IMG/VR virus record: IMGVR_UViG_3300038701_001443
Coordinates: 1 to 29,048 of that record
Source: a virus
Direction: 5' to 3' (one strand)
DNA length: 29,048 nt
In this document: positions 22,967 to 29,048 of the stretch, piece by piece
How positions within the stretch are numbered: the stretch's first letter is position 1
Layout: the number at the start of each line of letters is the position of its first letter
Made by a program: the position numbers and the translations under genes
The notes under the pieces: generated by a model
The model's database searches: none
Told to the model about the DNA's origin: nothing
Seen by the model: only the letters and a program-made list of their open reading frames with translations

Positions 22967-22989
22967 TAATTTCAAGACCTTAGAGCCGG

Positions 22990-24069
22990 TCATTGGTCCC
23001 CGTCCTCGTCATTGTGGGGGATTTTGTGGGGACCTGCCGCCATTTTCTGAAGCGCGTCATAGACCGCATCTTCGGCAGGCCGGGCATAAATCCGCGTCGT
23101 GCTGACATGGGCGTGACCAAGCAGCCGTTGTGCTGCGGCAAGGTCGCCTGTGGCCCGCAAGAAGGCGGTGCCAGCGAAGTGACGCCATTCATGCGCCGCT
23201 CGCGCGCCCTTGATCCCGACCCGCGCATAGGCCCGCTTCATGGCGGTCTGAAATGTGGCTGGTGGGACGGCGCTGATCTCCCCGCTCTCATGCTCTCGAT
23301 ACCAGACTGTGTTCAGGCCCGCATTACGCGCCCGGTCGGCTCGAACGCGCATCATGTCCAGGTCAGCCGGTATAAGCCGGATGGTGTGGGGCTCACCTCC
23401 CTTGCGCTCGCGAAGCATAATGCGGCCCGTGTCTTCATCGAAATTGCGCAACGGAAACCATGCCTCTTTCAGCCGGACGCCATACCGGGCGAAAAATGCC
23501 AGGATGATGCGGTGGTGAGGCAAAAGCGTTTCAGCGACCGCGCGCACCTCGGCGGCAGTAAATTCGTAATGGCGTGTGCCGGATTCCTTTAAGCGCAGAT
23601 CATCCCAGTCTATATCCTGCACGTCAGCGCGAAGATGCTTACGGGCGTATTTCAGCGCCGGTCGCATCGTGTCGATGATTTCCCGGTTGACCGTGGCGTT
23701 AGTCGGGCGGCGGCCGTTGTGAGTAGTCTCGGCTCTGCGGTCGGCAATGCCCTGGGCTATAAACCCGGTGTCAATCACGCTCACATCTGTGTTCATATCA
23801 AACACCCGCTCACAGACCTTGAGCTGAAAGGCAATGGTGCGCGCGCTGGCAAGGTGTCGGGCGTGACCTTCAAACCATGCGGCCAGCGCCGTCATCAGCG
23901 TGACGCCTTCAGCATGGCGTCCCATGGCGAGGCGCTTGATCCTGTCTCGCTCGCGGCGTTCAAATTCTTCCGCCGCTCGCTTGTTCGTCTCGCGCGTAGT
24001 GCCTCGGAAACGCTGGCCGTTGAAGACGAATTCGTAATGGTAGACCTTGCCTCTTTTAGCGACTCCCAC
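22990..24069 (-). CDS. int: Tyrosine integrase
   Basis: A 359-residue site-specific recombinase. The N-terminal part (about 1-50) looks like an arm-binding domain: K-R-G-K-V-Y-H-Y-E-F-V-F-N-G-Q-R-F-R-G with a basic helix after it. The core-binding domain follows (about 55-145). The catalytic domain has R199 (Y-G-V-R-L-K-E), K223, H293 and R296 (H-E-W-R), H319 (L-G-H-A-H) and the nucleophile Y328 (T-R-I-Y-A). All key residues are present, so it should be active. Its GTG start lies inside the upstream Xis-like frame (175-base overlap). The stop lies 24 bases from the tRNA-like attP core, and the last codons hold two arm-type repeats. It should insert the phage into a tRNA-His gene. Confidence 0.95.
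   Translation of the reverse strand: MGVAKRGKVYHYEFVFNGQRFRGTTRETNKRAAEEFERRERDRIKRLAMGRHAEGVTLMTALAAWFEGHARHLASARTIAFQLKVCERVFDMNTDVSVIDTGFIAQGIADRRAETTHNGRRPTNATVNREIIDTMRPALKYARKHLRADVQDIDWDDLRLKESGTRHYEFTAAEVRAVAETLLPHHRIILAFFARYGVRLKEAWFPLRNFDEDTGRIMLRERKGGEPHTIRLIPADLDMMRVRADRARNAGLNTVWYREHESGEISAVPPATFQTAMKRAYARVGIKGARAAHEWRHFAGTAFLRATGDLAAAQRLLGHAHVSTTRIYARPAEDAVYDALQKMAAGPHKIPHNDEDGDQ
23013..23033 (+). repeat. Paired arm-type repeats, right of attP core
   Basis: TGTGGGGGA at 23013-23021 and TGTGGGGAC at 23025-23033, again with a 12-base period and in the same orientation as the left pair. They lie inside the last codons of the integrase gene, about 47 bases from the core. The spacing is asymmetric (about 130 bases on the left), as in typical attP sites. 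Confidence 0.6.
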
Positions 24070-24236
24070 CGTTTGCGTGCCTCGTACTCGTCCAGATCAT
24101 CCGGGCGATAACGCACTGTGCGCGGCCCGATCTTCAGGCGAGGCAATTCACCCGATACTGAAAGCGCGCGCAAGGTTTTTCGGTCCACACGGAGCCGGTC
24201 GCACACTTCACGGGTTGTGAGGAGGCGCGCACACAT
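23895..24236 (-). CDS. xis: Excisionase/AlpA-like MerR-type HTH protein
   Basis: A 113-residue reading frame whose first 60 residues are a classic HTH_17/AlpA domain: L-L-T-T-R-E-V-C-D-R-L-R-V-D-R-K-T-L then L-P-R-L-K-I-G-P-R-T-V-R-Y and D-D-L-D-E-Y. This form is common for excisionases and prophage regulators. It lies directly before int, and its ATG (24236) is one base from the stop of the Ea22-like gene. The last 55 or so residues (Ser/Ala/Arg rich) overlap the integrase frame by 175 bases and look like a by-product of that frame, so the original stop may have been lost. It probably directs excision or controls int. Longer starts (24302) run into the upstream gene and are less likely. Confidence 0.8.
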   Translation of the reverse strand: MCARLLTTREVCDRLRVDRKTLRALSVSGELPRLKIGPRTVRYRPDDLDEYEARKRWESLKEARSTITNSSSTASVSEALRARRTSERRKNLNAASETGSSASPWDAMLKASR

Positions 24237-24237
24237 G

Positions 24238-25065
24238 TCAGGAAGCCTTGCTGTCCACAAGCTCGCGCGAAAGATCGCGCACCTGTGTCGCCATGTCGTC
24301 AAGGCTCAATGCATTGTCCATATCAATCGCCTTGGTCAGGCCAATATCAATCCGACGCAGACCAGCCTCCAGCTCCTCAATCCGTTCAAGCATGGCGTCA
24401 CGCTCTGCCTCTGCTTCGTTAGCCCGTTCCCCCTCGCACATTGCCTGACCGGCTAGGTAAACGTTTCTCGCCTCCAGCTCATCAATACGATCAAGCATGG
24501 CCTCGGCGTTGTTGCGGAGGGCGGTGATAAGGGCAGCGTTGGCTCTGTCCTCATCGCCAAGCCCGCCAATGTTTTCAGCTACTATATCGGCAAACTCCGG
24601 GTCAGGATTACCAGCCCAAACGTCGTCTTGAGAGCTATACCACTCCTCCGGCGTCGCCTTCGCCAGCAGCTCGCGGATATGTGAGAGGTCAGTCATCCCA
24701 GATAAATTCGCTTCGTCAGCCTGGCGGTCAGCTTCCGCAATTAACCGCCCCAGCAACGCATCCTCTACCTGCGCTTCTGTCTTGGCGTGGGGGAGGGCTG
24801 CGGTGAGGGCGGCGCGCGCGGCGGTGAATGGCTCGTCGCACACGGCCACATCGTCAATGGCTAGGCCACCTGCCTGAACCAGCTCCTCCGTCACCACAGG
24901 AGTGAAGCCAACGGATAGGCGCTTACAGATCAAAGCGCGGATAGTCTCAAGGCACTCCTCGTCGCTTTCATATAGTTCACCGCGCGCCGTTATTCTGACC
25001 TCAAGGTCGGCGATAAAGTCTTCAAACTCGCCAGCCGGTCCTGCGGGTGTTTGCTCACTGGTCAT
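24238..25065 (-). CDS. Ea22-like early phage protein
   Basis: A 275-residue acidic, helical protein of unknown role. The middle (about 125-190) has M-T-D-L-S-H-I-R-E-L-L-A-K-A-T-P-E-E-W followed later by D-E-D-R-A-N-A-A-L-I-T-A-L-R-N-N-A-E-A-M-L-D. This is the pattern of lambda Ea22-like proteins, which are variable early genes in the int-xis region. The C-terminal 80 residues form a coiled coil rich in Glu, Ala and Arg. The N-terminal 120 residues are helical with a few Cys and are not recognised. It overlaps the DUF1643 gene by 11 bases and precedes the Xis-like gene by one base, so it belongs to the early operon. Confidence 0.75.
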   Translation of the reverse strand: MTSEQTPAGPAGEFEDFIADLEVRITARGELYESDEECLETIRALICKRLSVGFTPVVTEELVQAGGLAIDDVAVCDEPFTAARAALTAALPHAKTEAQVEDALLGRLIAEADRQADEANLSGMTDLSHIRELLAKATPEEWYSSQDDVWAGNPDPEFADIVAENIGGLGDEDRANAALITALRNNAEAMLDRIDELEARNVYLAGQAMCEGERANEAEAERDAMLERIEELEAGLRRIDIGLTKAIDMDNALSLDDMATQVRDLSRELVDSKAS

Positions 25066-25552
25066 TGGTGTGGTCCTTCAAGCGCCAAGGCTTCAGAGGC
25101 TCGTTTTTGCGAATATACAAGGGGTGGCGGGGGCTTCCGTTTGCGGTCTGGCCTAAACACAACAGATCGAGGCCCTCATACTTTTCTGCAAATGCCGCTG
25201 CTTTCTCCGCTGCAAAAGGCATTGCGCCCCAAGCGCAGATGATGGGACCCTTAACGCTGTTGAGGACATAATCCATGTGGCCTAAATTGTCTGGCCCCAC
25301 AGGGTCTTTGGCGGACTTCAAGTTGGTGGGGTCGGTGGAGCGGAGGGCGAACAAATTAACGACTACTAAACCCGTCGCGCCTTCTCTCTTGGCAAAGCCG
25401 ATGCACCGACGAATTGTTGGGTCGTCTTCACTGGCGTCAGCTGTAGAAGGGTTCAGCATCACAAAACAAGCAAGCTTTTCATGGCTGCTCCAAACTCTTT
25501 TGAGCCAGTAGCGATAAGAACCGCACTTCGACATTAAAGCCAGGGACTCCAT
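25055..25552 (-). CDS. DUF1643 family protein
   Basis: A 165-residue protein with the clear DUF1643 pattern: G-S-Y-R-Y-W-L-K-R-V-W near the start, F-V-M-L-N-P-S-T-A-D-A followed by D-D-P-T-I-R-R-C, then G-L-V-V-V-N-L-F-A and D-P-V-G-P-D-N. The biochemical role of the family is unknown to me; it is frequent in phages and bacteria. I take ATG 25552 as start because it overlaps the previous stop (TGATG); an adjacent GTG and a later ATG exist. It may have been placed in the early operon as an accessory gene acting on nucleic acids or nucleotides, but no catalytic motif is evident. Confidence 0.88.
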   Translation of the reverse strand: MESLALMSKCGSYRYWLKRVWSSHEKLACFVMLNPSTADASEDDPTIRRCIGFAKREGATGLVVVNLFALRSTDPTNLKSAKDPVGPDNLGHMDYVLNSVKGPIICAWGAMPFAAEKAAAFAEKYEGLDLLCLGQTANGSPRHPLYIRKNEPLKPWRLKDHTNDQ

Positions 25553-26361
25553 CACACCACCTCCACAAGCTGAGAGACGCGGCGGCTAAAGTCTGCATCG
25601 CAAGCCTTTTTCAAAGCATCTAAATTGCCGAAGCATCCATTCTGCAAACCATAAAACGGGGGCAGGTCTTCGCTTTCCAAAGGCGGGCACGCATAAAGCT
25701 CAAACGCCGGTTCTCCATCTGGCTCAAGCGTGGTCGGACGCGCCATATAAAGGTACTCATCCGAGTTGATTGGGTTGGTGGCACCCCACTCTCCGCCGAT
25801 CTCCTCCCACTCAAGCGCCTTCACCTTCACAGGCCGGGCGTCTATGGCGTAGGCGACTTTGAGGGCAGATCGACCCTCATCTTTCCACCTCTTTTGCCAC
25901 TCTAAAGGCATACTATCAAAGTCTCTTACGCCCGTAATTAAACGAACACGCTCCCGCGCCCACGCTTCCACCGCCTCCTCACTCGCTTCAACCGGCAACC
26001 CGGCAGGTGGGATGAGGGACATAATGGCGTCGGTGGCCTCTTTCAGTCGCGTTGATCCGCCGAGGAAAGGCGCGAGCGCGGCTCGTATCTCCTCGCGCCC
26101 TTGGGGTTGGGTGGCGAGGGCGTCTGATCGCTCTTTCAACTCTCGCTGAAGTTTGAGGCAATGCTCGACGCCGGTCAGAAGCTCGTCACGCATCGGCCAG
26201 CACGCCCCGCCGCTTTCGCCCTCACCAAGCGCGTCCCTTGGCAGCGATTGCAGCGCGTCTCGGACAGCCAGCAGCGTGCGAGCCAGCGGCTCTTGCATTT
26301 CCAGCATAGCGGCATGTTGCGCGCGGATTTTAGCGTCTTCCAGTGTCGGTGTCTCAGTCAT
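25552..26361 (-). CDS. Hypothetical early protein
   Basis: A 269-residue protein that I do not recognise. The start MTETPTLEDAK at 26361 is chosen because it overlaps the previous gene by eight bases; the longer reading to 26439 runs through that gene. The first 130 residues are helical with many Arg, Glu and Ala. A Pro/Ala stretch and an amphipathic helix with W-A-R-E-R-V-R-L-I follow. The last 90 residues look beta-rich: V-K-V-K-A-L-E-W-E-E-I-G-G-E-W-G-A is a W-rich segment seen in phage early proteins. The two parts could be separate domains. No membrane segment is seen. Confidence 0.72.
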   Translation of the reverse strand: MTETPTLEDAKIRAQHAAMLEMQEPLARTLLAVRDALQSLPRDALGEGESGGACWPMRDELLTGVEHCLKLQRELKERSDALATQPQGREEIRAALAPFLGGSTRLKEATDAIMSLIPPAGLPVEASEEAVEAWARERVRLITGVRDFDSMPLEWQKRWKDEGRSALKVAYAIDARPVKVKALEWEEIGGEWGATNPINSDEYLYMARPTTLEPDGEPAFELYACPPLESEDLPPFYGLQNGCFGNLDALKKACDADFSRRVSQLVEVV

Positions 26362-26572
26362 TGGTCTGCTCCATAGCTGTGAGTGCGCGCCCGTAAGCCT
26401 TGGCTTCGTCTTTGGTGGCGAAAAACACCGGCTCACCACCCTCGCACACGTTCATCCAGCGCCCGTTTACAAGCACTTCCACGCCAAATTGCATTGCGTC
26501 CGGGCCGCCGAACGGATCACCCCAATTCACGACGCGGGCTTTCGTCGGTCTCATCTGCTCTTTCGTCACCAT
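26354..26572 (-). CDS. Small hypothetical early protein
   Basis: A 72-residue protein starting MVTKEQMRPTKARVVNWGD. GGAGG lies five bases before the ATG at 26572, better than the ATG at 26584. Its beta-rich middle (F-G-V-E-V-L-V-N-G-R-W-M-N-V-C-E) and the end F-F-A-T-K-D-E-A-K-A-Y-G-R-A-L look like a small folded domain in which the helix with A-Y-x-R-A-L packs against strands. I know of no function. It overlaps the upstream gene by 56 bases and the downstream by eight. Confidence 0.7.
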   Translation of the reverse strand: MVTKEQMRPTKARVVNWGDPFGGPDAMQFGVEVLVNGRWMNVCEGGEPVFFATKDEAKAYGRALTAMEQTND

Positions 26573-26732
26573 GTTGTCCTCCATTTGCCACAGTCTCCAT
26601 CAGCGCTACCCTGGCTGACTTGATGCGGCCCTTGCGTGGTTGTGTTTCAGTTCCGCGCTGGCACTCCAAGGCGTAACCCCACTGAAGGCGGTGCATCTGG
26701 TAGGCGCGTTGTTTCTCGGCGTCGGAGGTCAT
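26517..26732 (-). CDS. Small hypothetical basic protein
   Basis: A 71-residue protein, starting MTSDAEKQRAYQMHRLQWGYALECQRG, rich in Arg, Glu and Gln. The start overlaps the previous stop as ATGA, which supports translation, but its last 56 bases overlap the next gene out of frame, which is more than usual in this operon. The tail (D-E-R-A-D-E-T-D-E-S-P) looks disordered. No homology is recognised. It is the least certain gene of the operon. Confidence 0.5.
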   Translation of the reverse strand: MTSDAEKQRAYQMHRLQWGYALECQRGTETQPRKGRIKSARVALMETVANGGQHGDERADETDESPRRELG

Positions 26733-26959
26733 GCTGCGCTCCTCGCCTTCGGTCTGCGCACAGCCTCAATGGGCTTATGCCTCGGCATCCCGTTCACCAT
26801 GTCGCTTCGAACGTCGAAGCGGTTTGAGCGGATCTGGTTTGAGAACGCGGCCTCTATAATCTCCACGTTCACGTGATAGCCGCGCGCGCTCCAATAGCGT
26901 TCGATCCAGTCTTTGAGCTTGATGGCCCCGGCGTGGTCAAAGTAGTTGGGGGTGGTCAT
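26729..26959 (-). CDS. Conserved small phage protein, unknown function
   Basis: A 76-residue protein. The segment L-K-D-W-I-E-R-Y-W-S-A-R-G-Y-H-V-N-V (about 15-32) followed by R-F-D-V-R-S-D-M-V-N-G-M-P (about 48-60) is one I have seen repeatedly in prophages of Alphaproteobacteria, always without a known function. It is alpha/beta and soluble, with a basic end. Overlap ATGA with NinB upstream and ATGA with the next gene downstream show a tight operon. Its neighbours (NinB and the annealing protein) make a part in recombination or DNA handling possible. Confidence 0.78.
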   Translation of the reverse strand: MTTPNYFDHAGAIKLKDWIERYWSARGYHVNVEIIEAAFSNQIRSNRFDVRSDMVNGMPRHKPIEAVRRPKARSAA

Positions 26960-27384
26960 TGTGCGTCGTCCTTCTTTTCATGCGTAAACTCAACACCCAG
27001 CTGCGCACCGGCATAGGCGACAAACTCAATCAGCTCGCTCATTTCATCGACCTTGAGTGACCGGGTGCGCTGGCCTAGCGGTAGCAAGCCGTCTCTTTGC
27101 CAGTTGCTCACAACGCGAGCGCCAGCGCCGGTGTTTTCCTTCACCCATCCGCTGACAAGCACGTCTTTCCAGTCGTCTTTGTCGAGCTTTAGTCCGTCCC
27201 ACTCAGCCTGGCGGGCAATGTCGGCAAACATGGCGTGTAGCTTGGCGTTCTGGTCATTGGTGCGGGTGCGCTTCTTAACCACTAGCTCGCCAATCAAGCC
27301 GGGCATCCGATCCGCCAGCCTATCCAGCCAGCGCCGGGCCTCGGCTATGTCGCGCTTGCCGTGGATGGGGAGAATGTCAGGCAT
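26956..27384 (-). CDS. ninB: NinB-like recombination protein
   Basis: A 142-residue protein similar in length (146) and pattern to lambda NinB (Orf), which binds single-stranded DNA and takes the role of RecFOR in phage recombination. Visible signatures are K-K-R-T-R-T-N-D-Q-N-A-K-L-H-A-M-F-A-D-I (about 37-56), W-D-G-L-K-L-D-K-D-D-W-K (about 62-73) and the end with S-E-L-I-E-F-V-A-Y-A-G-A-Q-L-G-V-E. It is coupled to the upstream gene by TAATG and to the downstream gene by ATGA. With the annealing protein it forms a recombination set. Confidence 0.92.
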   Translation of the reverse strand: MPDILPIHGKRDIAEARRWLDRLADRMPGLIGELVVKKRTRTNDQNAKLHAMFADIARQAEWDGLKLDKDDWKDVLVSGWVKENTGAGARVVSNWQRDGLLPLGQRTRSLKVDEMSELIEFVAYAGAQLGVEFTHEKKDDAQ

Positions 27385-28079
27385 TAGGCGACCCGTTGTT
27401 CTTCGCGCACTGCTACACCGGGAATTGACACCTCGGCACCCTTGGCCGCACGAACCTCAGCGCTTGCGAGCTTTTGGATTGCCGCAATCACGTCAGGGTG
27501 ATTGGCGTAATGCGCCGCCGCCGCCGGTGCGTCGATCACCTCTGCATAGCGATAGGTGCGCAGCGATGCGGCGCGCGATAGACCGGCCTTGCTTTCGACC
27601 TTGGCGCGGTTATCCGCCAGCGCGGCGGCTTGTTCAGCCTTTTCTTGGCGGCGCTCAGCAAACTCTGCGGCCTTGGCCGCAAGTTCTTCGTCTTCATCCT
27701 CGCTCGCATCAGCCGCAAATGCGGCGGCTTCCTCAGCAGCCTTGCGGGCGGCTTCAGCCTCCGCTTGGCGGCGCTTCTCCTCCGCAACAAGAAAGGCTTG
27801 CAGCGGGCGCTTGATGGCAGCAATCAGATCGTCAAGCGCTTCCTTTAAGGGCTTAAACTCTGTATCAACTGCCTTCGCCGCATCCATGTGCGGTTGCTTG
27901 GCCTCTTTCCGCGCGCCCTCGACTTTTTTGCCAAGAGCCTGGGCGCGAGCGATCAGGTCGCGCGCATCGCCAGCGTTGTCGCTGGTTACAGTTTCAAACT
28001 GATCGGCCTCACCCTTGAGGGCGTCAACTGAGTAAATGAAATCGTCGGCGCGGGGGCCGGTATCGTTACGCAAGGTCAT
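27384..28079 (-). CDS. Coiled-coil early phage protein, unknown function
   Basis: A 231-residue protein. The first 90 residues are helical (D-A-R-D-L-I-A-R-A-Q-A-L-G, F-K-P-L-K-E-A-L-D-D-L-I), then comes a long Ala/Glu/Arg coiled coil (about 100-160). A small C-terminal domain holds L-S-R-A-A-S-L-R-T-Y-R-Y-A-E-V and N-H-P-D-V-I-A-A-I-Q-K-L-A-S-A-E-V-R-A. This C-terminal part is well conserved among phages of Alphaproteobacteria as I recall and ends S-I-P-G-V. It lies between the annealing protein and NinB, overlapping each by one base (TAATG), so a recombination-linked structural role is likely but not shown. Confidence 0.75.
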   Translation of the reverse strand: MTLRNDTGPRADDFIYSVDALKGEADQFETVTSDNAGDARDLIARAQALGKKVEGARKEAKQPHMDAAKAVDTEFKPLKEALDDLIAAIKRPLQAFLVAEEKRRQAEAEAARKAAEEAAAFAADASEDEDEELAAKAAEFAERRQEKAEQAAALADNRAKVESKAGLSRAASLRTYRYAEVIDAPAAAAHYANHPDVIAAIQKLASAEVRAAKGAEVSIPGVAVREEQRVA

Positions 28080-28900
28080 TAAGCTGTCTCCATCGTGTTC
28101 ATTGGTAGTTTTTCGTTAAGCGTGTCGAAGCGCTCCCGAAGGTGGTGGCGTGCGGCTGAATTCAGCTTCCAGATTTCAGCGGCGTTTGCGTGCATCCAGT
28201 GCGCCAGCTCAGCAGCGGTTTGTGCGCTGCGCATAGCGGATTGAAGCCCGGCAAAAACCGTCTTGCTGTCGTCTTTGCCGTAGGCTCCAACCTCATATGC
28301 GGTGCCGTCTTGCGCTTCGCCGGAAAGCAAGTCGTTCCAATCGAGCATATCGCTAGTGTCAGGGTGTGGAGACTGCCGCTTTGGCGGCGCTTGCTTGCGG
28401 TCAGCCTTCGGCCTTTCCAGCTCGCTAGTACCGTCGCTATCGAGCGCGTGAAGATCGCCCTTGTGCCAAAGGTCCAAGGCTGCACCAAAGCGCATGGCAG
28501 CGTTTCGCAGCGCATCGCCAATGACCTCTTTAACGGCATCCCCCCCGCGCTTCCCGTCAGGGTGTCCATAGCCAAGGCGCGTAACACCGCAGACCGTGAG
28601 CCTGATCCACATCCCGCCGTTTTCATCCAGCTTCGGCGCGCCCGTTTCGGTGGTAGTGACCGGCTCCCAATTCCATTCAGGGTCCGCATCCAGCAGCCGA
28701 TCAGTCAAAGCAGCGTGACCGACATAATCCAAATGAACGGCTTTAGGGTGGTGCCACCCTCCGCACACATCGCAGTTGCGATATTCGTTTTTCTTGTCAG
28801 CCATCCAGCCCGCTTGTTTGGGGAGCTTGGAGATTTGATGCGCTTCAAACGGCACGCGCAGCAGCGCAAGGCCGGTGGGCTTTTTCGGTTCGGCGGTCAT
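28079..28900 (-). CDS. Rad52-like single-strand annealing protein
   Basis: A 273-residue recombinase of the Rad52/Rad22 type. The core has L-D-Y-V-G-H-A-A-L-T-D-R-L-L (about 57-70), the strand pattern W-N-W-E-P-V then G-G-M-W-I-R-L-T-V-C-G-V-T-R-L-G-Y-G, and E-V-I-G-D-A-L-R-N-A-A-M-R-F-G (about 127-141). Such proteins form rings that anneal complementary single strands during phage recombination and replication. A CDVCGGWHH segment before the core suggests a small zinc site. The C-terminal third is charged and less conserved. The start at 28900 (GGAGAC upstream, MTAEPKKP) is preferred to the frame from 28987. Confidence 0.9.
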   Translation of the reverse strand: MTAEPKKPTGLALLRVPFEAHQISKLPKQAGWMADKKNEYRNCDVCGGWHHPKAVHLDYVGHAALTDRLLDADPEWNWEPVTTTETGAPKLDENGGMWIRLTVCGVTRLGYGHPDGKRGGDAVKEVIGDALRNAAMRFGAALDLWHKGDLHALDSDGTSELERPKADRKQAPPKRQSPHPDTSDMLDWNDLLSGEAQDGTAYEVGAYGKDDSKTVFAGLQSAMRSAQTAAELAHWMHANAAEIWKLNSAARHHLRERFDTLNEKLPMNTMETA

Positions 28901-28924
28901 GTCGTCTCCATTCGTGATAAAGGA

Positions 28925-28958
28925 GGCAGGACGGGCGAGGGGATCAGCCCGCCCTGCC
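28925..28958 (-). other. Hairpin in the leader of the annealing-protein gene
   Basis: A 12-bp stem with one mismatch (GGCAGGACGGGC against GCCCGCCCTGCC) and a 10-base loop, 25 bases upstream of the start at 28900. No T run follows in the minus direction (only TCCTTTATC), so it is a weak terminator at best; it may be an RNA processing or stabilising hairpin. Confidence 0.45.
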
Positions 28959-28961
28959 AGT

Positions 28962-28997
28962 TTGCGCGCCTCACCGGGGAGGGACACGGGCGCGCAA
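28962..28997 (-). other. Second hairpin in the same leader
   Basis: A perfect 9-bp stem TTGCGCGCC/GGCGCGCAA with an 18-base loop, three bases from the other hairpin and just downstream of the stop at 29003. Together the two stems fill most of the gap between the genes. Confidence 0.45.
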
Positions 28998-29002
28998 GGG
29001 GA

Positions 29003-29048
29003 TTACTTGATGCCAAGCACAGGCTCGGCTGTTTGTTGCCCCCTTCTT
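29003..29048 (-). CDS. C-terminal end of an upstream early gene (partial)
   Basis: Only the last 14 codons before a TAA (29003-29005) are seen; they read R-R-G-Q-Q-T-A-E-P-V-L-G-I-K. The gene enters from the right edge in the direction of the early operon. The peptide is too short to assign. A partner of the annealing protein, such as an exonuclease, would be usual at this place. A chance open frame is possible. Confidence 0.4.
   Translation of the reverse strand, partial: RRGQQTAEPVLGIK

Noticed and set aside
23635-24111. 158-codon plus-strand frame opposite integrase and Xis
   Set aside because: Lies fully antisense to int and xis, both strongly supported, and shows no domain.
1-29048. 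CRISPR array, insertion sequence or rRNA
   Set aside because: No regularly spaced repeats, transposase motifs or rRNA-like stretches were seen on either strand.

Overview
The window is most of the genome of a temperate siphovirus (lambda-like architecture) of an alphaproteobacterium. The gene content is almost purely phage. The host guess rests on three things: the attachment site is the 3' half of a tRNA whose anticodon reads GTG (His) with A at position 73, a known alphaproteobacterial peculiarity; the base composition is GC-rich; and the portal, protease-capsid fusion and hub-like tail proteins resemble what I recall from Rhodobacterales, Hyphomonadaceae and Rhizobiales prophages. I cannot name a genus.

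Left arm (84-22823, plus strand): a late cassette in the usual order. Packaging comes first (Nu1-like small and GpA-like large terminase), then the head genes (gpW-like joiner, portal, a fused prohead protease/scaffold/major capsid gene, a DUF2190-type decoration protein, a gpFII-like joiner). The tail genes follow: terminator, tube, an assembly chaperone with a -1 frameshift extension, tape measure, three tip/hub proteins, a J-like tip protein and a duplicated-module fibre. After a rho-independent terminator at 19751-19773 comes lysis (one-TM holin-like protein, M15 endolysin, nested Rz/Rz1 spanins), and last a helix-turn-helix plus metallophosphoesterase protein. Many genes overlap by 1-8 bases (TAATG or ATGA), so translational coupling is expected. 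Two minus-strand accessory islands interrupt the cassette: a small HTH regulator with a partner gene between gpW and portal (2764-3152), and a lipoprotein gene between tail chaperone and tape measure (8870-9229).

Centre (22769-23033): what looks like a complete attP. A 3'-tRNA core (about 22920-22966) is flanked on both sides by paired 12-bp-period repeats that look like integrase arm sites. Phage genes lie on both sides and the tRNA 5' half is absent, so the sequence looks like the circular or non-integrated form rather than an integrated prophage.

Right arm (29048-22990, minus strand): one tightly overlapping early operon, read right to left. It runs from the tail of an unseen gene through a Rad52-like single-strand annealing protein, a conserved coiled-coil protein, NinB, several small unknowns, a DUF1643 protein and an Ea22-like protein to an AlpA/Xis-type HTH protein and a tyrosine integrase that ends 24 bases from the attP core. 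Repressor and replication genes are not in the window and probably lie beyond its right edge.
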